A stretch of 64,000 nt of DNA from Trueperaceae bacterium. GTDB taxonomy: Bacteria > Deinococcota > Deinococci > Deinococcales > Trueperaceae. The position numbers and the translations under genes are program-made. Positions 15,531-24,371 of this stretch are shown here, one piece after another. Each line of letters starts with the position of its first letter. The first letter of the stretch is position 1. The stretch lies in NCBI GenBank assembly GCA_020431825.1, contig JAGQHN010000001.1, positions 34,231 to 98,230 of the forward strand, written 5' to 3'. The notes beneath the pieces were generated by a model that had not been told where the DNA came from, searched no databases, and was given only the letters and a program-made list of their open reading frames with translations.

Positions 15531-16694
15531 ATGGCAGTTAAAATAGAAGACTACTACAGACCTGAGATTTTTGGCAAAATCAAACATTTTGCTGATGACA
15601 AAGAAACCCCTTTTTTGGTGGTGGATACATCGCTGATTGCTCAGTCTTATGATGAGCTAACGGGCTTTTTTCCGAGTTCCAAGATTTACTACGCGGTTAA
15701 AGCCAATCCGGCACCAGAAATTCTTAGCCTTTTGCGTGATCGGGGTTCTAACTTTGATATAGCGTCCCGCTACGAACTTGATAAGGTCATGTCTTTTGGG
15801 GTTAGCGCGGACCGGGTTAGTTATGGCAATACCATCAAAAAAAGTGCAGATATTCGTTACTTTTTTGAAAAGGGCGTACGGATGTTTGCCACAGATTCCG
15901 AAGCTGACTTACGCAATATTGCTCAGGCGGCACCAGGATCAAAGGTTTATGTGCGCATTTTGACCGAAGGTAATTTGACAGCTGACTGGCCTTTGTCCAG
16001 AAAGTTTGGTTGTCAGCCTGATATGGCGATGGATCTGATGATTATGGCCAGGGATTTAGGGCTTATTCCTTATGGGGTTTCTTTTCACGTGGGGTCACAG
16101 CAACGTGAAATTGGTGCCTGGGACGCCGCCATTGCTAAAGTTAAGGTGATTTTTGAGCGCCTAAAAGAAGAAGACGGCATTGAACTCAAAATGATTAACA
16201 TGGGGGGTGGTTTTCCTGCCCGGTATATTTCTAAAACCAATAACCTCGAGACTTATGCCAGTGAGATCAGGCGCTTTCTGGAAGAGGATTTTGGTGACAA
16301 TATGCCTGAAATAATCCTCGAGCCGGGGCGTTCTCTAATAGGTAATTCCGGCGTTCTGGTCAGCGAGGTCGTGCTTATTTCGCGTAAAACGCGGACAGCG
16401 CTTAACCGCTGGGTCTATACCGATGTAGGTAAGTTTTCTGGTCTTATTGAAACGCTGGATGAGTCTATCAAATACCCGGTATACACTGAGAAAAAAGGCG
16501 AAATGGAAGATTGCATTATTGCCGGACCAACCTGCGATAGTGCTGATATTATGTACGAAAACTACAAATATCCCTTACCTCTTAATTTGGCAATAGGCGA
16601 TAGGCTTTACTGGTTTTCGACAGGAGCTTATACAACGACCTATAGCGCCATTGAATTTAATGGCTTTCCTCCCTTGAAATCATATTATTTGTAG
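15531..16694 (+). CDS. PLP-dependent ornithine/lysine decarboxylase, alanine-racemase fold (type III)
   Basis: A 387-aa type III amino-acid decarboxylase. The PLP lysine is K57 in Y-Y-A-V-K-A-N. The G-G-G-F-P loop near residue 225 and E-P-G-R near 265 bind cofactor phosphate, and the catalytic cysteine is C335 in G-P-T-C-D-S-A-D. It should make putrescine or cadaverine; the family includes ornithine, lysine and dual-specificity enzymes, and I cannot decide between them from sequence. The ATG at 15531 has GGGAG eight bases upstream. A strong terminator follows. Confidence 0.88.
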   Translation: MAVKIEDYYRPEIFGKIKHFADDKETPFLVVDTSLIAQSYDELTGFFPSSKIYYAVKANPAPEILSLLRDRGSNFDIASRYELDKVMSFGVSADRVSYGNTIKKSADIRYFFEKGVRMFATDSEADLRNIAQAAPGSKVYVRILTEGNLTADWPLSRKFGCQPDMAMDLMIMARDLGLIPYGVSFHVGSQQREIGAWDAAIAKVKVIFERLKEEDGIELKMINMGGGFPARYISKTNNLETYASEIRRFLEEDFGDNMPEIILEPGRSLIGNSGVLVSEVVLISRKTRTALNRWVYTDVGKFSGLIETLDESIKYPVYTEKKGEMEDCIIAGPTCDSADIMYENYKYPLPLNLAIGDRLYWFSTGAYTTTYSAIEFNGFPPLKSYYL

Positions 16695-16715
16695 ACAGCT
16701 ATAGAAAAATAAAGT

Positions 16716-16741
16716 GAGCACCCTCAGGGGTGCTCTTTTTG
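16716..16741 (+). terminator. Rho-independent terminator after the decarboxylase gene
   Basis: GAGCACCC and GGGTGCTC form an 8-bp stem with a 4-nt loop, followed by TTTTTG. It ends the decarboxylase transcript 20 nt after its stop codon. Confidence 0.92.
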
Positions 16742-16746
16742 TTGGC

Positions 16747-16778
16747 TTGACAAATTAAATTATTTATTTTAATTTAAT
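16747..16778 (+). promoter_or_regulatory. Promoter and AT-rich operator of the hexose operon
   Basis: A perfect -35 TTGACA (16747-16752) is followed by an inverted repeat ATTAAATT (16754-16761), 9 nt, AATTTAAT (16771-16778) that occupies the spacer and the AT-rich -10 region. ROK-type repressors commonly bind AT-rich dyads of this kind, so the first gene of the operon may autoregulate here (inference). Confidence 0.6.
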
Positions 16779-16822
16779 AGCACTCAAATTTATGGTTTTG
16801 ATTTGGCGCAGGGAGTAAGGCT

Positions 16823-18019
16823 TTGGCTATTAATGCGACAAGAGCAAAAGATTTCAACCGCTCGAGGGTGCTTAATGCAATTCGCCGGGGCAATAACCTG
16901 AGTCGTAATGAGATTGCCGAAGAGATTGGCCTGACACCGCCTGCGGTAGGCAATCTGGTTTCCGAGCTTATTCGGGATGGGCTGGTACGCGAGCTTGGTA
17001 GACGTTCGCCACAAAGAGGCCAGCCGCCCATAGAACTCGAGCTTTGTCCAGAGGGTGCCTATGCCCTGGGGCTTTTGCTCGAGCGCAGCCTGATTGCCGG
17101 AGTTCTGGTTAATCTGGCAGGTGAAGTGATTGCTCAGCGAGAGCTGCAATTAGAAACAACACCGTCACCCAAAGAGGCACTCCAACACCTGACCGCAATT
17201 GTTAAAGAACTAAATCAGCTGCCCTATAGCACAAAGCTTTTAGGGGTAGGTCTGGCAACCTTTGGACCCTTAGACCTCGAGGCTGGTACCATCAGCACGC
17301 CACAATTTTCTGATGAGTGGATTAAGATTCCCCTGCGAGATCAGCTGGCTGAGGCAACTGGCCTTACGGTTTATCTAGACAATGATGCGACGGCAGCGGC
17401 AATTGGCGAGTACTGGTACGGCTTTGGGCGTGATTACCCCAATTATCTATACATCAATTTTTGTGATGGGCTTGGCGGAGGTCTGTTTATGCATGGTCGT
17501 GCCTACCGCGGTGCGAGCCTTAATGCGGCAGAATTGGGCCATTTTCTGGTCACCTATGAAGCTAAAACGATTTTTTTAGAAGAGGTTGTGAGTTTGCAGG
17601 CGTTTGCGAAACGCCTTGAGTTTGGTGGACACCCTCTCATTGAACTCGAGCAACGCTTTGCCAGACAAGATAAAGCGCTGTTTAAACTGCTTGATGAATC
17701 TGCTCGGCTACTGGCGCAAGTTGTCAGTTCAATTGATCATTTGCTTGATCTGGACGCCATTATTTTGGGGGGGCAAGCTTCAAAAGCTCTCTTTCAACAT
17801 TTGCTTGATCTGATTGTGGCCTACGCTGAACCCTTTCGCATGAAAGGAAAGACGCACCGCTGCCAGTTTGTTTTGGGTCAGACCGGAGCCCAGGGTGCTG
17901 CTCTTGGCGCTGCCAGCTTACCGCTTTATGACACGTTTGTTAGACCTGCCCGCATGACAACCGGTCAGGTATTTAGCTCGAGTCAGGAGGAGGTGATGAC
18001 CGAAGGAGAACGTCGCTAG
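16823..18019 (+). CDS. ROK-family transcriptional regulator (XylR/NagC type)
   Basis: A 398-aa protein with an N-terminal helix-turn-helix (about residues 18-60, with LSRNEIAEEIGLTPPAVGNL) and a C-terminal ROK sugar-kinase-like domain containing D-N-D-A-T-A-A-A near 189 and the phosphate loop G-L-G-G-G near 217. The ROK zinc cysteine motif is absent, so it is likely a sugar-responsive repressor and not a kinase. The TTG start has AAGG/GGGAG-type purines just upstream. It precedes the ABC importer and hexose catabolic genes, and an AT-rich dyad overlaps the predicted promoter. Confidence 0.88.
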   Translation: MAINATRAKDFNRSRVLNAIRRGNNLSRNEIAEEIGLTPPAVGNLVSELIRDGLVRELGRRSPQRGQPPIELELCPEGAYALGLLLERSLIAGVLVNLAGEVIAQRELQLETTPSPKEALQHLTAIVKELNQLPYSTKLLGVGLATFGPLDLEAGTISTPQFSDEWIKIPLRDQLAEATGLTVYLDNDATAAAIGEYWYGFGRDYPNYLYINFCDGLGGGLFMHGRAYRGASLNAAELGHFLVTYEAKTIFLEEVVSLQAFAKRLEFGGHPLIELEQRFARQDKALFKLLDESARLLAQVVSSIDHLLDLDAIILGGQASKALFQHLLDLIVAYAEPFRMKGKTHRCQFVLGQTGAQGAALGAASLPLYDTFVRPARMTTGQVFSSSQEEVMTEGERR

Positions 18020-18073
18020 AAAACCCTTGGGCCAAAAACATAACGCTAATTCATTCATAAGGAGAAAAAAGGT

Positions 18074-19024
18074 ATGCGTAAACTCATAGCACTATTGGTA
18101 CTCGTTCTGGGGCTTGCTTTTGCCCAGAGTGATATTCGTCTGGTACTGGTTCCAGGTTTAACCACGGATGCGTTTTACATCACCATGAATAAAGGCGCTC
18201 AAGCTGCCGCCGAAGCACTTGGCATAACCGTAGATTTTCAAGGTGCCCCAAACTTTAATCCGGTCGAGCAAATTCCTGTTCTGGACGCTGTCATTGCCAG
18301 TAGGCCTGATGGTATTTTGATTGCGCCAACCGATAAAGTGCAACTGGTTGAGCCGCTACGCAAGGCTTTTGAAGCGGGTATTCCTATTGTTACGGTAGAT
18401 ACCTTTATTGATGATGGAAAGTACCAAGACGGCGCTGGTGATGGTGACTTCCCGGTTTCTTACGTTGCCTCTGACAACGTTGCGGGTGGCATGATTGCAG
18501 CTCGAGCCATGTGTAATGCCATTGGTAGTACCGGCTCAGTTTATGTTTCTAACGTAAACCCTGGTATTTCTACCACTGATCAGCGCGAAGAAGGCTTTAA
18601 AGCTGGTATTGCCGAAATTTGCCCTGACGTTCATGTTTTAGAAACGCAGTTTAACGAAGACGATTCTTCAACCGCTGCGGCTCAGTTCCAGGCTGTTCTG
18701 GCCTCCAATCCTGATCTTTCAGGTGTCTTTGGTGCTAACCTGTTCTCTGCTTTGGGTGCTGCTAACGGTGTTGAAGCTGCGGGTGCCGATGTCACAGTTA
18801 TTGCCTTTGACGCACCTCAGTCCATCGTTGATCAAATTGACTCAGGTCTTGTTGATATGACCATTGCTCAACACCCCTTTGAAATTGGCTACTACGGGGT
18901 GGTAACTGCTTATGCTCATATCACTGGCAATCCAGTTCCTCCCCATATTGGTACCGGCTATACCCTTATGACCAAAGATAATATTGCTGATCCTGAAGTT
19001 CAAAAATTCATCTATTCTGAGTAA
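18074..19024 (+). CDS. Sugar ABC transporter substrate-binding protein (RbsB/FrcB type)
   Basis: A 316-aa periplasmic-binding-protein type 1 family member. Signal peptide residues 1-18 (cleavage after AFA). The mature protein shows N-K-G-A-Q-A-A-A near 36 and I-A-P-T-D near 86, and it ends V-Q-K-F-I-Y. AAGGAGA lies about 8 nt before ATG. The protein binds a monosaccharide outside the membrane for the permease and ATPase encoded next. A terminator-like hairpin directly after it would let the binding protein be made in excess over the membrane parts. Confidence 0.92.
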   Translation: MRKLIALLVLVLGLAFAQSDIRLVLVPGLTTDAFYITMNKGAQAAAEALGITVDFQGAPNFNPVEQIPVLDAVIASRPDGILIAPTDKVQLVEPLRKAFEAGIPIVTVDTFIDDGKYQDGAGDGDFPVSYVASDNVAGGMIAARAMCNAIGSTGSVYVSNVNPGISTTDQREEGFKAGIAEICPDVHVLETQFNEDDSSTAAAQFQAVLASNPDLSGVFGANLFSALGAANGVEAAGADVTVIAFDAPQSIVDQIDSGLVDMTIAQHPFEIGYYGVVTAYAHITGNPVPPHIGTGYTLMTKDNIADPEVQKFIYSE

Positions 19025-19031
19025 AGTGTTG

Positions 19032-19063
19032 GCCTGGGGCGGCGTGTCCGCCCCGGCTTTTTA
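19032..19063 (+). terminator. Internal terminator/attenuator between binding protein and permease
   Basis: GGGGCGG and CCGCCCC form a perfect GC-rich stem with a 5-nt loop, extended by GCC/GGC around a bulged T, and followed by CTTTTTATTT. It is placed 7 nt after the stop of the binding protein gene and probably terminates part of the transcripts. Confidence 0.85.
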
Positions 19064-19174
19064 TTTGAAGCTGTCTAATTTTGTGTCCGGGGTGAAAGCT
19101 AAACGCATCAGCACAGGTATTCATCTTGGTAACTACACAGAATCCGGGACACCGTTTATTTTTATGGGAGACAA

Positions 19175-20215
19175 ATGGCAGTGAATGCGCCGCAAGCGAC
19201 CCGGTCCAATGAGATCTTAAAGTTTTTAACCAAGGCCTGGTCGTGGCTTTTTCTTATTTTGGTTTTGCTCTTTTTTGAACTCTGGTCGCGTTTTGATGGC
19301 AATACCAGAGTGAATACCTTTATTTTCAATATTGCCAGTGTCCAGAGTGTTTTGCTTTATGCCACTCAGTATCTGATGATGGCACTTGGACTCACTATCG
19401 TTATTATTTCAGCCGGGATTGACCTATCGGTAGGCTTTACTTCAGGCCTTGCTTCAGTAACAGCTGCCGTTATCATTAAAAATTTAACCGGCACCTTGCC
19501 TGATTATCTGTCTTTTGGGCTTGCTGTTATAGGTGGCATTTTGATGGCGATGCTCTTTGGTTATTTTAATGGGCTTATGGTTGCCAAGCTTAAAGTACCT
19601 TCTTTTATAGGTACATTGGGCACTTCGGGCGTGGCAAGGGGGGTGGCGTTTCTGATTGCTGGTGGTTCAACTGTGGCAATTAAAAATACGGTGGCAAGAG
19701 AATTTGGCAACGGCGATTTACTGGGTTTGCCTATACCGGTAGTGATTGCAGCCATGCTCACGCTGGTGTTTCACTATCTGCTCTCGAGTACCAAATTTGG
19801 CCTCTATGTTTACGCGATGGGGGGTAACTTTAATTCAGCAGTGCGAGCTGGCGTAAATACTACTCGCCTGACCATTAGTCTTTACGTACTGAGCGCTTTT
19901 ACCGCTGCTATCTTTGGGCTTTTCTATATGGGACGTTTTTCAGGTGGTAAGCCTGACGCTGGTGACCCGGTACTACTCAATGCTGTGGCCGCGGTATTTA
20001 TTGGCGGTGCCAGCCTGACTGGCGGGAGCGGCACGGTTATGGGTACGGTGATTGGGGCACTGATTCTGGCCATTATTCAGTTTGGACTGGTTTTTATTCA
20101 ATTGCCCCCTTTCTGGCAGTTTATTGCGGTGGGGCTGGTGATTATCTTAGCGGTCCTGATAGATCAATTTCGTGATCGCCTTATTCGTGGAGGCGGTTCG
20201 GGAGAAGGTCGATGA
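19175..20215 (+). CDS. Sugar ABC transporter permease (RbsC/FrcC type)
   Basis: A 346-aa membrane protein with about 8-10 hydrophobic segments. Family markers are I-S-A-G-I-D-L-S-V-G near residue 77 and the A-A-V-F-I-G-G-A-S-L-T-G-G segment near 270, as in ribose and fructose permeases. GGGAG lies about 5 nt before the ATG. It overlaps the ATPase gene by 4 nt. Only one permease gene is present, so it should act as a homodimer. Confidence 0.93.
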   Translation: MAVNAPQATRSNEILKFLTKAWSWLFLILVLLFFELWSRFDGNTRVNTFIFNIASVQSVLLYATQYLMMALGLTIVIISAGIDLSVGFTSGLASVTAAVIIKNLTGTLPDYLSFGLAVIGGILMAMLFGYFNGLMVAKLKVPSFIGTLGTSGVARGVAFLIAGGSTVAIKNTVAREFGNGDLLGLPIPVVIAAMLTLVFHYLLSSTKFGLYVYAMGGNFNSAVRAGVNTTRLTISLYVLSAFTAAIFGLFYMGRFSGGKPDAGDPVLLNAVAAVFIGGASLTGGSGTVMGTVIGALILAIIQFGLVFIQLPPFWQFIAVGLVIILAVLIDQFRDRLIRGGGSGEGR

Positions 20216-20955
20216 GCGAGCCGCTTTTAGCTGTTCGCCAGGTTGACAAGCGCTTTGGTGGTACCCATGCCTCGAGAACAGTTTCGTTTGACCTTTACCC
20301 AGGGGAAGTTTTAGCACTTGCCGGCGATAACGGTGCTGGTAAATCGACCCTGATAAAGATGATTTCAGGTGTTTACACACCGGACAGCGGTGACGTTTTT
20401 TATCAGGGGAAAAATATTACTGGTAGAAACCCCCAGGATGTTCGTGATTTGGGTATTGAAACCATCTATCAAGACCTGGCGCTGGCCGATAACCTTGATG
20501 TAGGAGTTAACCTCTTTTTGGGCCGGGAAAAAATGAAAAAAGTCCTGGGATTCCTGCCCGTTTTAGACCGCAAACTGATGCGTGAAGAGGCAAAAAAAGC
20601 CCTGAAGAATCTCGGTATCATTGTGAATGATCTGGACATTCCGGTGCGTTACCTCTCGGGTGGACAGCGTCAGGCCATCGCCATTAGTCGGGCGGTTTAC
20701 TGGAATGCTAAAGTCTTGATTATGGATGAGCCTACCGCAGCGCTTGGCGTGCCTGAGCAGCGGGAAGTCAAAGAGCTTATTCATAGGCTTAAGGCACAAG
20801 GGGTCGGTATTATTTTTATTTCTCATAATCTGGTAGATATTTTTGACGTGAGTGACCGCATATTGGTGTTAGAGCGTGGTCGGGTTGCAGGGGAGCGCTT
20901 AATTAGCGAAACCAATGATGATGAAGTAGTTAAACTGATGATGGGGGCAGCGTGA
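20212..20955 (+). CDS. Sugar ABC transporter ATPase (single-domain, FrcA type)
   Basis: A 247-aa ATPase with Walker A G-D-N-G-A-G-K-S-T near residue 38, Q-loop Y-Q-D near 83, signature L-S-G-G-Q-R-Q near 143, Walker B V-L-I-M-D-E-P near 165 and H-loop histidine in F-I-S-H-N. It has one nucleotide-binding domain, unlike the two-domain RbsA. It sits between the permease and PFK genes with 4-nt overlaps on both sides, which supports one operon for uptake and catabolism. Confidence 0.94.
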   Translation: MSEPLLAVRQVDKRFGGTHASRTVSFDLYPGEVLALAGDNGAGKSTLIKMISGVYTPDSGDVFYQGKNITGRNPQDVRDLGIETIYQDLALADNLDVGVNLFLGREKMKKVLGFLPVLDRKLMREEAKKALKNLGIIVNDLDIPVRYLSGGQRQAIAISRAVYWNAKVLIMDEPTAALGVPEQREVKELIHRLKAQGVGIIFISHNLVDIFDVSDRILVLERGRVAGERLISETNDDEVVKLMMGAA

Positions 20956-21863
20956 AGCTAGCCATGCTTACCTCAGGAGGAGACGCGCCAGGCATGAATA
21001 TGGCGCTCTGGGCACTTTGTCATGAGGCAGAAAAACGAGGCTGGCAGCCAGTGGGTATCGAAGAGGGCTTACAGGGCTTAATTGACGGGCGATTTCGTGC
21101 CCTGGATTCTCGAGAAGTGTTGCGTTGGTCACGCCGCGGTGGGACAGAACTGGGAAGCTCGAGGGTTGCTGATTTCCCCCAATACCTTGAAACGGTAAAG
21201 CAAAAGCTGGAAAAAGAAGATATTGACGCCTTAGTGATTTTAGGTGGTAACGGCTCAGCCAGGGCTGCGGCTGCTTTAAGTGGCAAAGTGCGTACAGCTT
21301 TCTTACCAGCCACTATTGACAATGATGTTATTGATTCAGACAGTAGCATTGGTTTTGATACAGCGCTAAATAGTGCCATTCGCTTAGCAGATGGCATAAG
21401 AGATAGCGCCGATTCTATTCCGAGACTCTTTGCTCTGGAAACTCTAGGGGGGGACACCGGTTTCCTGGCACAGGCAGTAGCACAGGCGGTGGGGGCAGAT
21501 GTGCTGCTGGTTCCTGAGCATCCGCTTGAAGTGTCCGAAATTATTGCCCAAACCAGAAAGGCGACCGATAAAAATCGCTATGCCCTTATCGTCGCTTCTG
21601 AGGGCTATCCCAGGTTGACTGAAACGATAGATGAACTGGCAAAAGCTATGGAGACCCGTAGCCGTATGAGCCGTATAGGACATGCCCAAAGAGGAGGGGT
21701 GCCCAGTGGTTTTGATCGGCTCTTGGCAAGAGCTCTAGCAACCGGGGCCGTAGCAGGGTTAGCCCAGGGAGAGTCGGGGCGTTCGCTCTGGCAGGGAGGC
21801 AAAGCTGTCTGGTTGTCCTTTGATAGTAATGACCCTAAGGAGTTTAAGCTCGAGCTCTTATGA
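20952..21863 (+). CDS. 6-phosphofructokinase (PfkA type)
   Basis: A 303-aa ATP-type phosphofructokinase, slightly shorter than the usual 320 aa. It shows S-G-G-D-A-P-G-M-N near residue 8, R-R-G-G-T-E-L-G-S-S-R near 61, L-G-G-N-G-S near 100, the catalytic A-T-I-D-N-D near 125 and H-A-Q-R-G-G near 243. It phosphorylates fructose 6-phosphate, or possibly tagatose 6-phosphate, at C1. Being inside a sugar operon beside a LacD aldolase, it may be a pathway-dedicated kinase and not the housekeeping enzyme (inference). Confidence 0.9.
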   Translation: MKLAMLTSGGDAPGMNMALWALCHEAEKRGWQPVGIEEGLQGLIDGRFRALDSREVLRWSRRGGTELGSSRVADFPQYLETVKQKLEKEDIDALVILGGNGSARAAAALSGKVRTAFLPATIDNDVIDSDSSIGFDTALNSAIRLADGIRDSADSIPRLFALETLGGDTGFLAQAVAQAVGADVLLVPEHPLEVSEIIAQTRKATDKNRYALIVASEGYPRLTETIDELAKAMETRSRMSRIGHAQRGGVPSGFDRLLARALATGAVAGLAQGESGRSLWQGGKAVWLSFDSNDPKEFKLELL

Positions 21864-22747
21864 AAGCGGCTGTGGTTATAGACATGGGGGGCACGAGCCT
21901 CAAATTTGGACATTTGCTTAACGAAAAACCCGCAGGCATGTTTCAAAGTCTGGCGACCGAAGCCTTAAGGAGAGCGAGGGACCCTATCGTATTTCTGGCC
22001 GAGGCAGTAAAGACCTATACTGAGCAGCAGCGTTTGGAGCCAGATACCCTAATTATTGGTGTGCCCTTTACACCTGATCGGGAAATGACCACGGCCCTCT
22101 CGAGCCCAAACATTCGCAACCTGGAGGCTGCTCCGATTAAGCAAGGGCTCGAGGCTAAACTTGGCTTAAGGGTAGTGCTCGAGCGCGATATCAATCTGCT
22201 TCTCTTGGGAGAGTGGTATGCCGGAGCGGCTCGAGGTGCCGGAGATGTTTTAGGCATGTTTGTGGGTACAGGGGTGGGCGGCTGTTTCTTGCAGCAAGGG
22301 GTACCCTTTCGCGGCGCTTCAGGGGGCGCCATAGAGCTTGGTCACATTCCTATACGCGCTGAAGGAAGGGTTTGTGTCTGTGGCAATGTTGATTGCCTCG
22401 AGGCTTATGCCTGTGGGCACACGCTGGTAGCTCTGGCAGAGCGTTATGATACCGAAGTGGCGCAGATTTTTGAAGCTGATCATCCGCTGCTCAAGCAAGA
22501 ATCTGAGGCCTTTGTACGTGACCTAGCTTATGCCATGGCGACTGCTATTAATTTGTTTCAGCCCGACCTGGCGCTGGTTGGTGGGGGCATTCCAGCGATG
22601 CGAAGTTTCCCTAAAGCGCTATTTAAAAATATTTTTTATGATCACTTACGCAAACCCGTTCCCGAAACTACCGTGGCTTTTAGCTGGGCCGAGCTTGGCT
22701 CAGAGGCTGCGCTATGGGGAGCGGTTGCCTTGCAAAAGAAAGGATAG
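21860..22747 (+). CDS. ROK-family sugar kinase
   Basis: A 295-aa kinase. The phosphate loop is V-V-I-D-M-G-G-T-S near residue 5, the G-T-G-V-G-G segment lies near 135, E-L-G-H near 158, and the ROK zinc motif C-V-C-G-x3-C-L-E near 170. The catalytic aspartate is probably in L-E-R-D-I-N near 108. It should phosphorylate the imported hexose, probably a ketohexose at C6, feeding the adjacent phosphofructokinase. Glucokinase or allokinase activity remains possible. It overlaps the PFK gene by 4 nt. Confidence 0.87.
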   Translation: MKAAVVIDMGGTSLKFGHLLNEKPAGMFQSLATEALRRARDPIVFLAEAVKTYTEQQRLEPDTLIIGVPFTPDREMTTALSSPNIRNLEAAPIKQGLEAKLGLRVVLERDINLLLLGEWYAGAARGAGDVLGMFVGTGVGGCFLQQGVPFRGASGGAIELGHIPIRAEGRVCVCGNVDCLEAYACGHTLVALAERYDTEVAQIFEADHPLLKQESEAFVRDLAYAMATAINLFQPDLALVGGGIPAMRSFPKALFKNIFYDHLRKPVPETTVAFSWAELGSEAALWGAVALQKKG

Positions 22748-22749
22748 GT

Positions 22750-23718
22750 ATGAATCAGGATAAGCAGCAAAGACTTAAGATCTGCGCAACCGATAAAGGC
22801 ATTATTACGGCGGCGGCAATGGACCAGCGGGGCTCACTGAGAAAAGCGCTAAAAGAAGCTGGTTATGATGCCAGCGATCAGGATTTATCTGATTTTAAAG
22901 TTCAGGTATCTCAGGTTTTGACCCAGCACGCCAGTGCCATTTTGCTTGACCCTGCTTACGGCATGGCGGCCGCCAAAGCCAGACGCAGTGGCTCAGGTCT
23001 ACTTATGTCTTATGAAGAAAGTGGTTACGATCAAACGCAGCCCGGACGTTTGCCCGACCTGATACCCGGTATGAGTGTGAGGCGGTTACGTGATAGCGGT
23101 ACCGATGCGATTAAAGTGCTGGTTTACTATGACCCCTTTGAAGACGCTGCCATTTTAGAGAAGAAACACGCCTTTGTGGAGCGTGTAGGGGCTGAATGCG
23201 AAGCGGAGGGCATGCCTTTTTTCTTAGAGCCTGTTTCTTACAATGATAAGGTGAGCGATAAGCTCGAGCTTGCCAAACTCAAACCTGAAGTCCTGAAACT
23301 CACCGTGCGTGAATTTACCAAACCCCAGTACCGCGTTGATGTTTTGAAGCTCGAGTTCCCTGTCAATGTTAAACACGTAGAGGGGTTGGAAGCCGCCAAA
23401 GGTAATCCTGCCGTTTACTCAAAAGCCGAGGCCGCTGATCTGGTTTTGGCAGCAACGGCGGAAGCAACTATTCCTTATATCTACCTCTCTGCTGGCGTAG
23501 ATATGACGCAGTTCGCTGAGACTTTGCAGTTTGCGGGTGAAGCGGGAGACCCTTACAATGGTGTCCTTTGCGGTCGTGCGACCTGGAAAGGCGGCATTGC
23601 GGTATTTGCCAAGAGTGGCGCTGCGGCGCTGAAAGACTGGCTCGAGGGTGAAGGTGTTGCCAACATCAAGATGATGAATGAGGTACTGGCAAGTTACGCA
23701 AAACCCTTATCGCTCTAA
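22750..23718 (+). CDS. lacD: Tagatose-1,6-bisphosphate aldolase (class I, LacD family)
   Basis: A 322-aa class I aldolase that cleaves tagatose 1,6-bisphosphate, and in many relatives also fructose 1,6-bisphosphate, to dihydroxyacetone phosphate and glyceraldehyde 3-phosphate. It shows D-Q-R-G-S-L-R near residue 26, D-A-I-K-V-L-V-Y-Y near 118 and the Schiff-base region V-D-V-L-K-L-E-F-P near 196. The ATG at 22750, two nt after the kinase stop, gives the family N-terminus; an upstream ATG in frame at 22714 would overlap the kinase. Relatives include sulfofructose-phosphate aldolase, so the exact sugar is uncertain. A terminator follows. Confidence 0.88.
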   Translation: MNQDKQQRLKICATDKGIITAAAMDQRGSLRKALKEAGYDASDQDLSDFKVQVSQVLTQHASAILLDPAYGMAAAKARRSGSGLLMSYEESGYDQTQPGRLPDLIPGMSVRRLRDSGTDAIKVLVYYDPFEDAAILEKKHAFVERVGAECEAEGMPFFLEPVSYNDKVSDKLELAKLKPEVLKLTVREFTKPQYRVDVLKLEFPVNVKHVEGLEAAKGNPAVYSKAEAADLVLAATAEATIPYIYLSAGVDMTQFAETLQFAGEAGDPYNGVLCGRATWKGGIAVFAKSGAAALKDWLEGEGVANIKMMNEVLASYAKPLSL

Positions 23719-23741
23719 ATCGTTCTAAAATATAGCTCTAT

Positions 23742-23772
23742 CCTCGGTCTTTTGTGAGACTGAGGTTTTTTA
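23742..23772 (+). terminator. Rho-independent terminator of the hexose operon
   Basis: CCTCGGTCT and AGACTGAGG pair over 9 bp (one G-T) with a 6-nt loop, followed by TTTTTTAT, 23 nt after the lacD stop. Confidence 0.92.
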
Positions 23773-23849
23773 TAAAGGGGTTCCTGAGTTAAGGTATTTG
23801 CTTGGAAAAGATTGCCGGATGTTTTTTCATACCGTTACACTAACTCGAG

Positions 23850-24371
23850 TTAGGGCTGAGTAGGGCCAAAGCTTTCATTGATTTCGGGCGGACTTAAGGT
23901 ATAGATAGCCCCTGTGGCAGTGTCAATACCTACGAGGATTCCAGAAACTCCAGCCGAAGGCAAAAAAAGGTAAGCTCCTCCCAATACTAATCCTGCACCA
24001 CAATATCCTTCTTGACAGACTGTCAGCTCAAGAACAAGCGTAAGGATTGCACCTAGCACGGCAGGGACAGCATCTGCCGCAATAGTTGAGTAATCTATTT
24101 CTGTTTCGAGCATGATTAATTTCTCCTGCTCTCCGTACCTAAGTAGCAGCTCATGACTCTGACCCCTTGAAATTTCAAGCTCAAGAGGAGTAATACCTTT
24201 AAATTCACCGTCAAGATAGACTTCTACGCCTACAGGGGATGACGTAACAGGAACCATTTGCCCTGTTCCGTTTATTAGAAGGGCGCAGCTTGTTAAATTT
24301 AGTAGAAGAGGTATGAGAAGCAAACTAAGGAAACGGTGAGCCTGTTTAACCAAAGCATTCAAATGTGTCAT
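23850..24371 (-). CDS. PEGA-domain lipoprotein
   Basis: A 173-aa protein from ATG at 24371, chosen because GGAGG lies about 8 nt upstream; an in-frame ATG at 24392 would put that site inside the gene. A lipobox-like L-T-S-C occurs near residue 29. A PEGA-like segment follows (V-T-S-S-P-V-G-V-E-V-Y-L-D-G, then G-I-T-P-L-E-L), then a hydrophobic C-terminal region around A-V-P-A-V-L-G-A-I-L and two cysteines in C-Q-E-G-Y-C. PEGA domains are surface beta folds often found near envelope or S-layer proteins. No partner is evident, and the function is unknown. Confidence 0.72.
   Translation of the reverse strand: MTHLNALVKQAHRFLSLLLIPLLLNLTSCALLINGTGQMVPVTSSPVGVEVYLDGEFKGITPLELEISRGQSHELLLRYGEQEKLIMLETEIDYSTIAADAVPAVLGAILTLVLELTVCQEGYCGAGLVLGGAYLFLPSAGVSGILVGIDTATGAIYTLSPPEINESFGPTQP

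Noticed and set aside
20952..21457. Minus-strand ORF of 145 codons opposite phosphofructokinase
   Set aside because: Phosphofructokinase has all catalytic motifs on the plus strand; the opposite frame is low in diversity (Ser/Ala/Lys-rich) as expected for a shadow.
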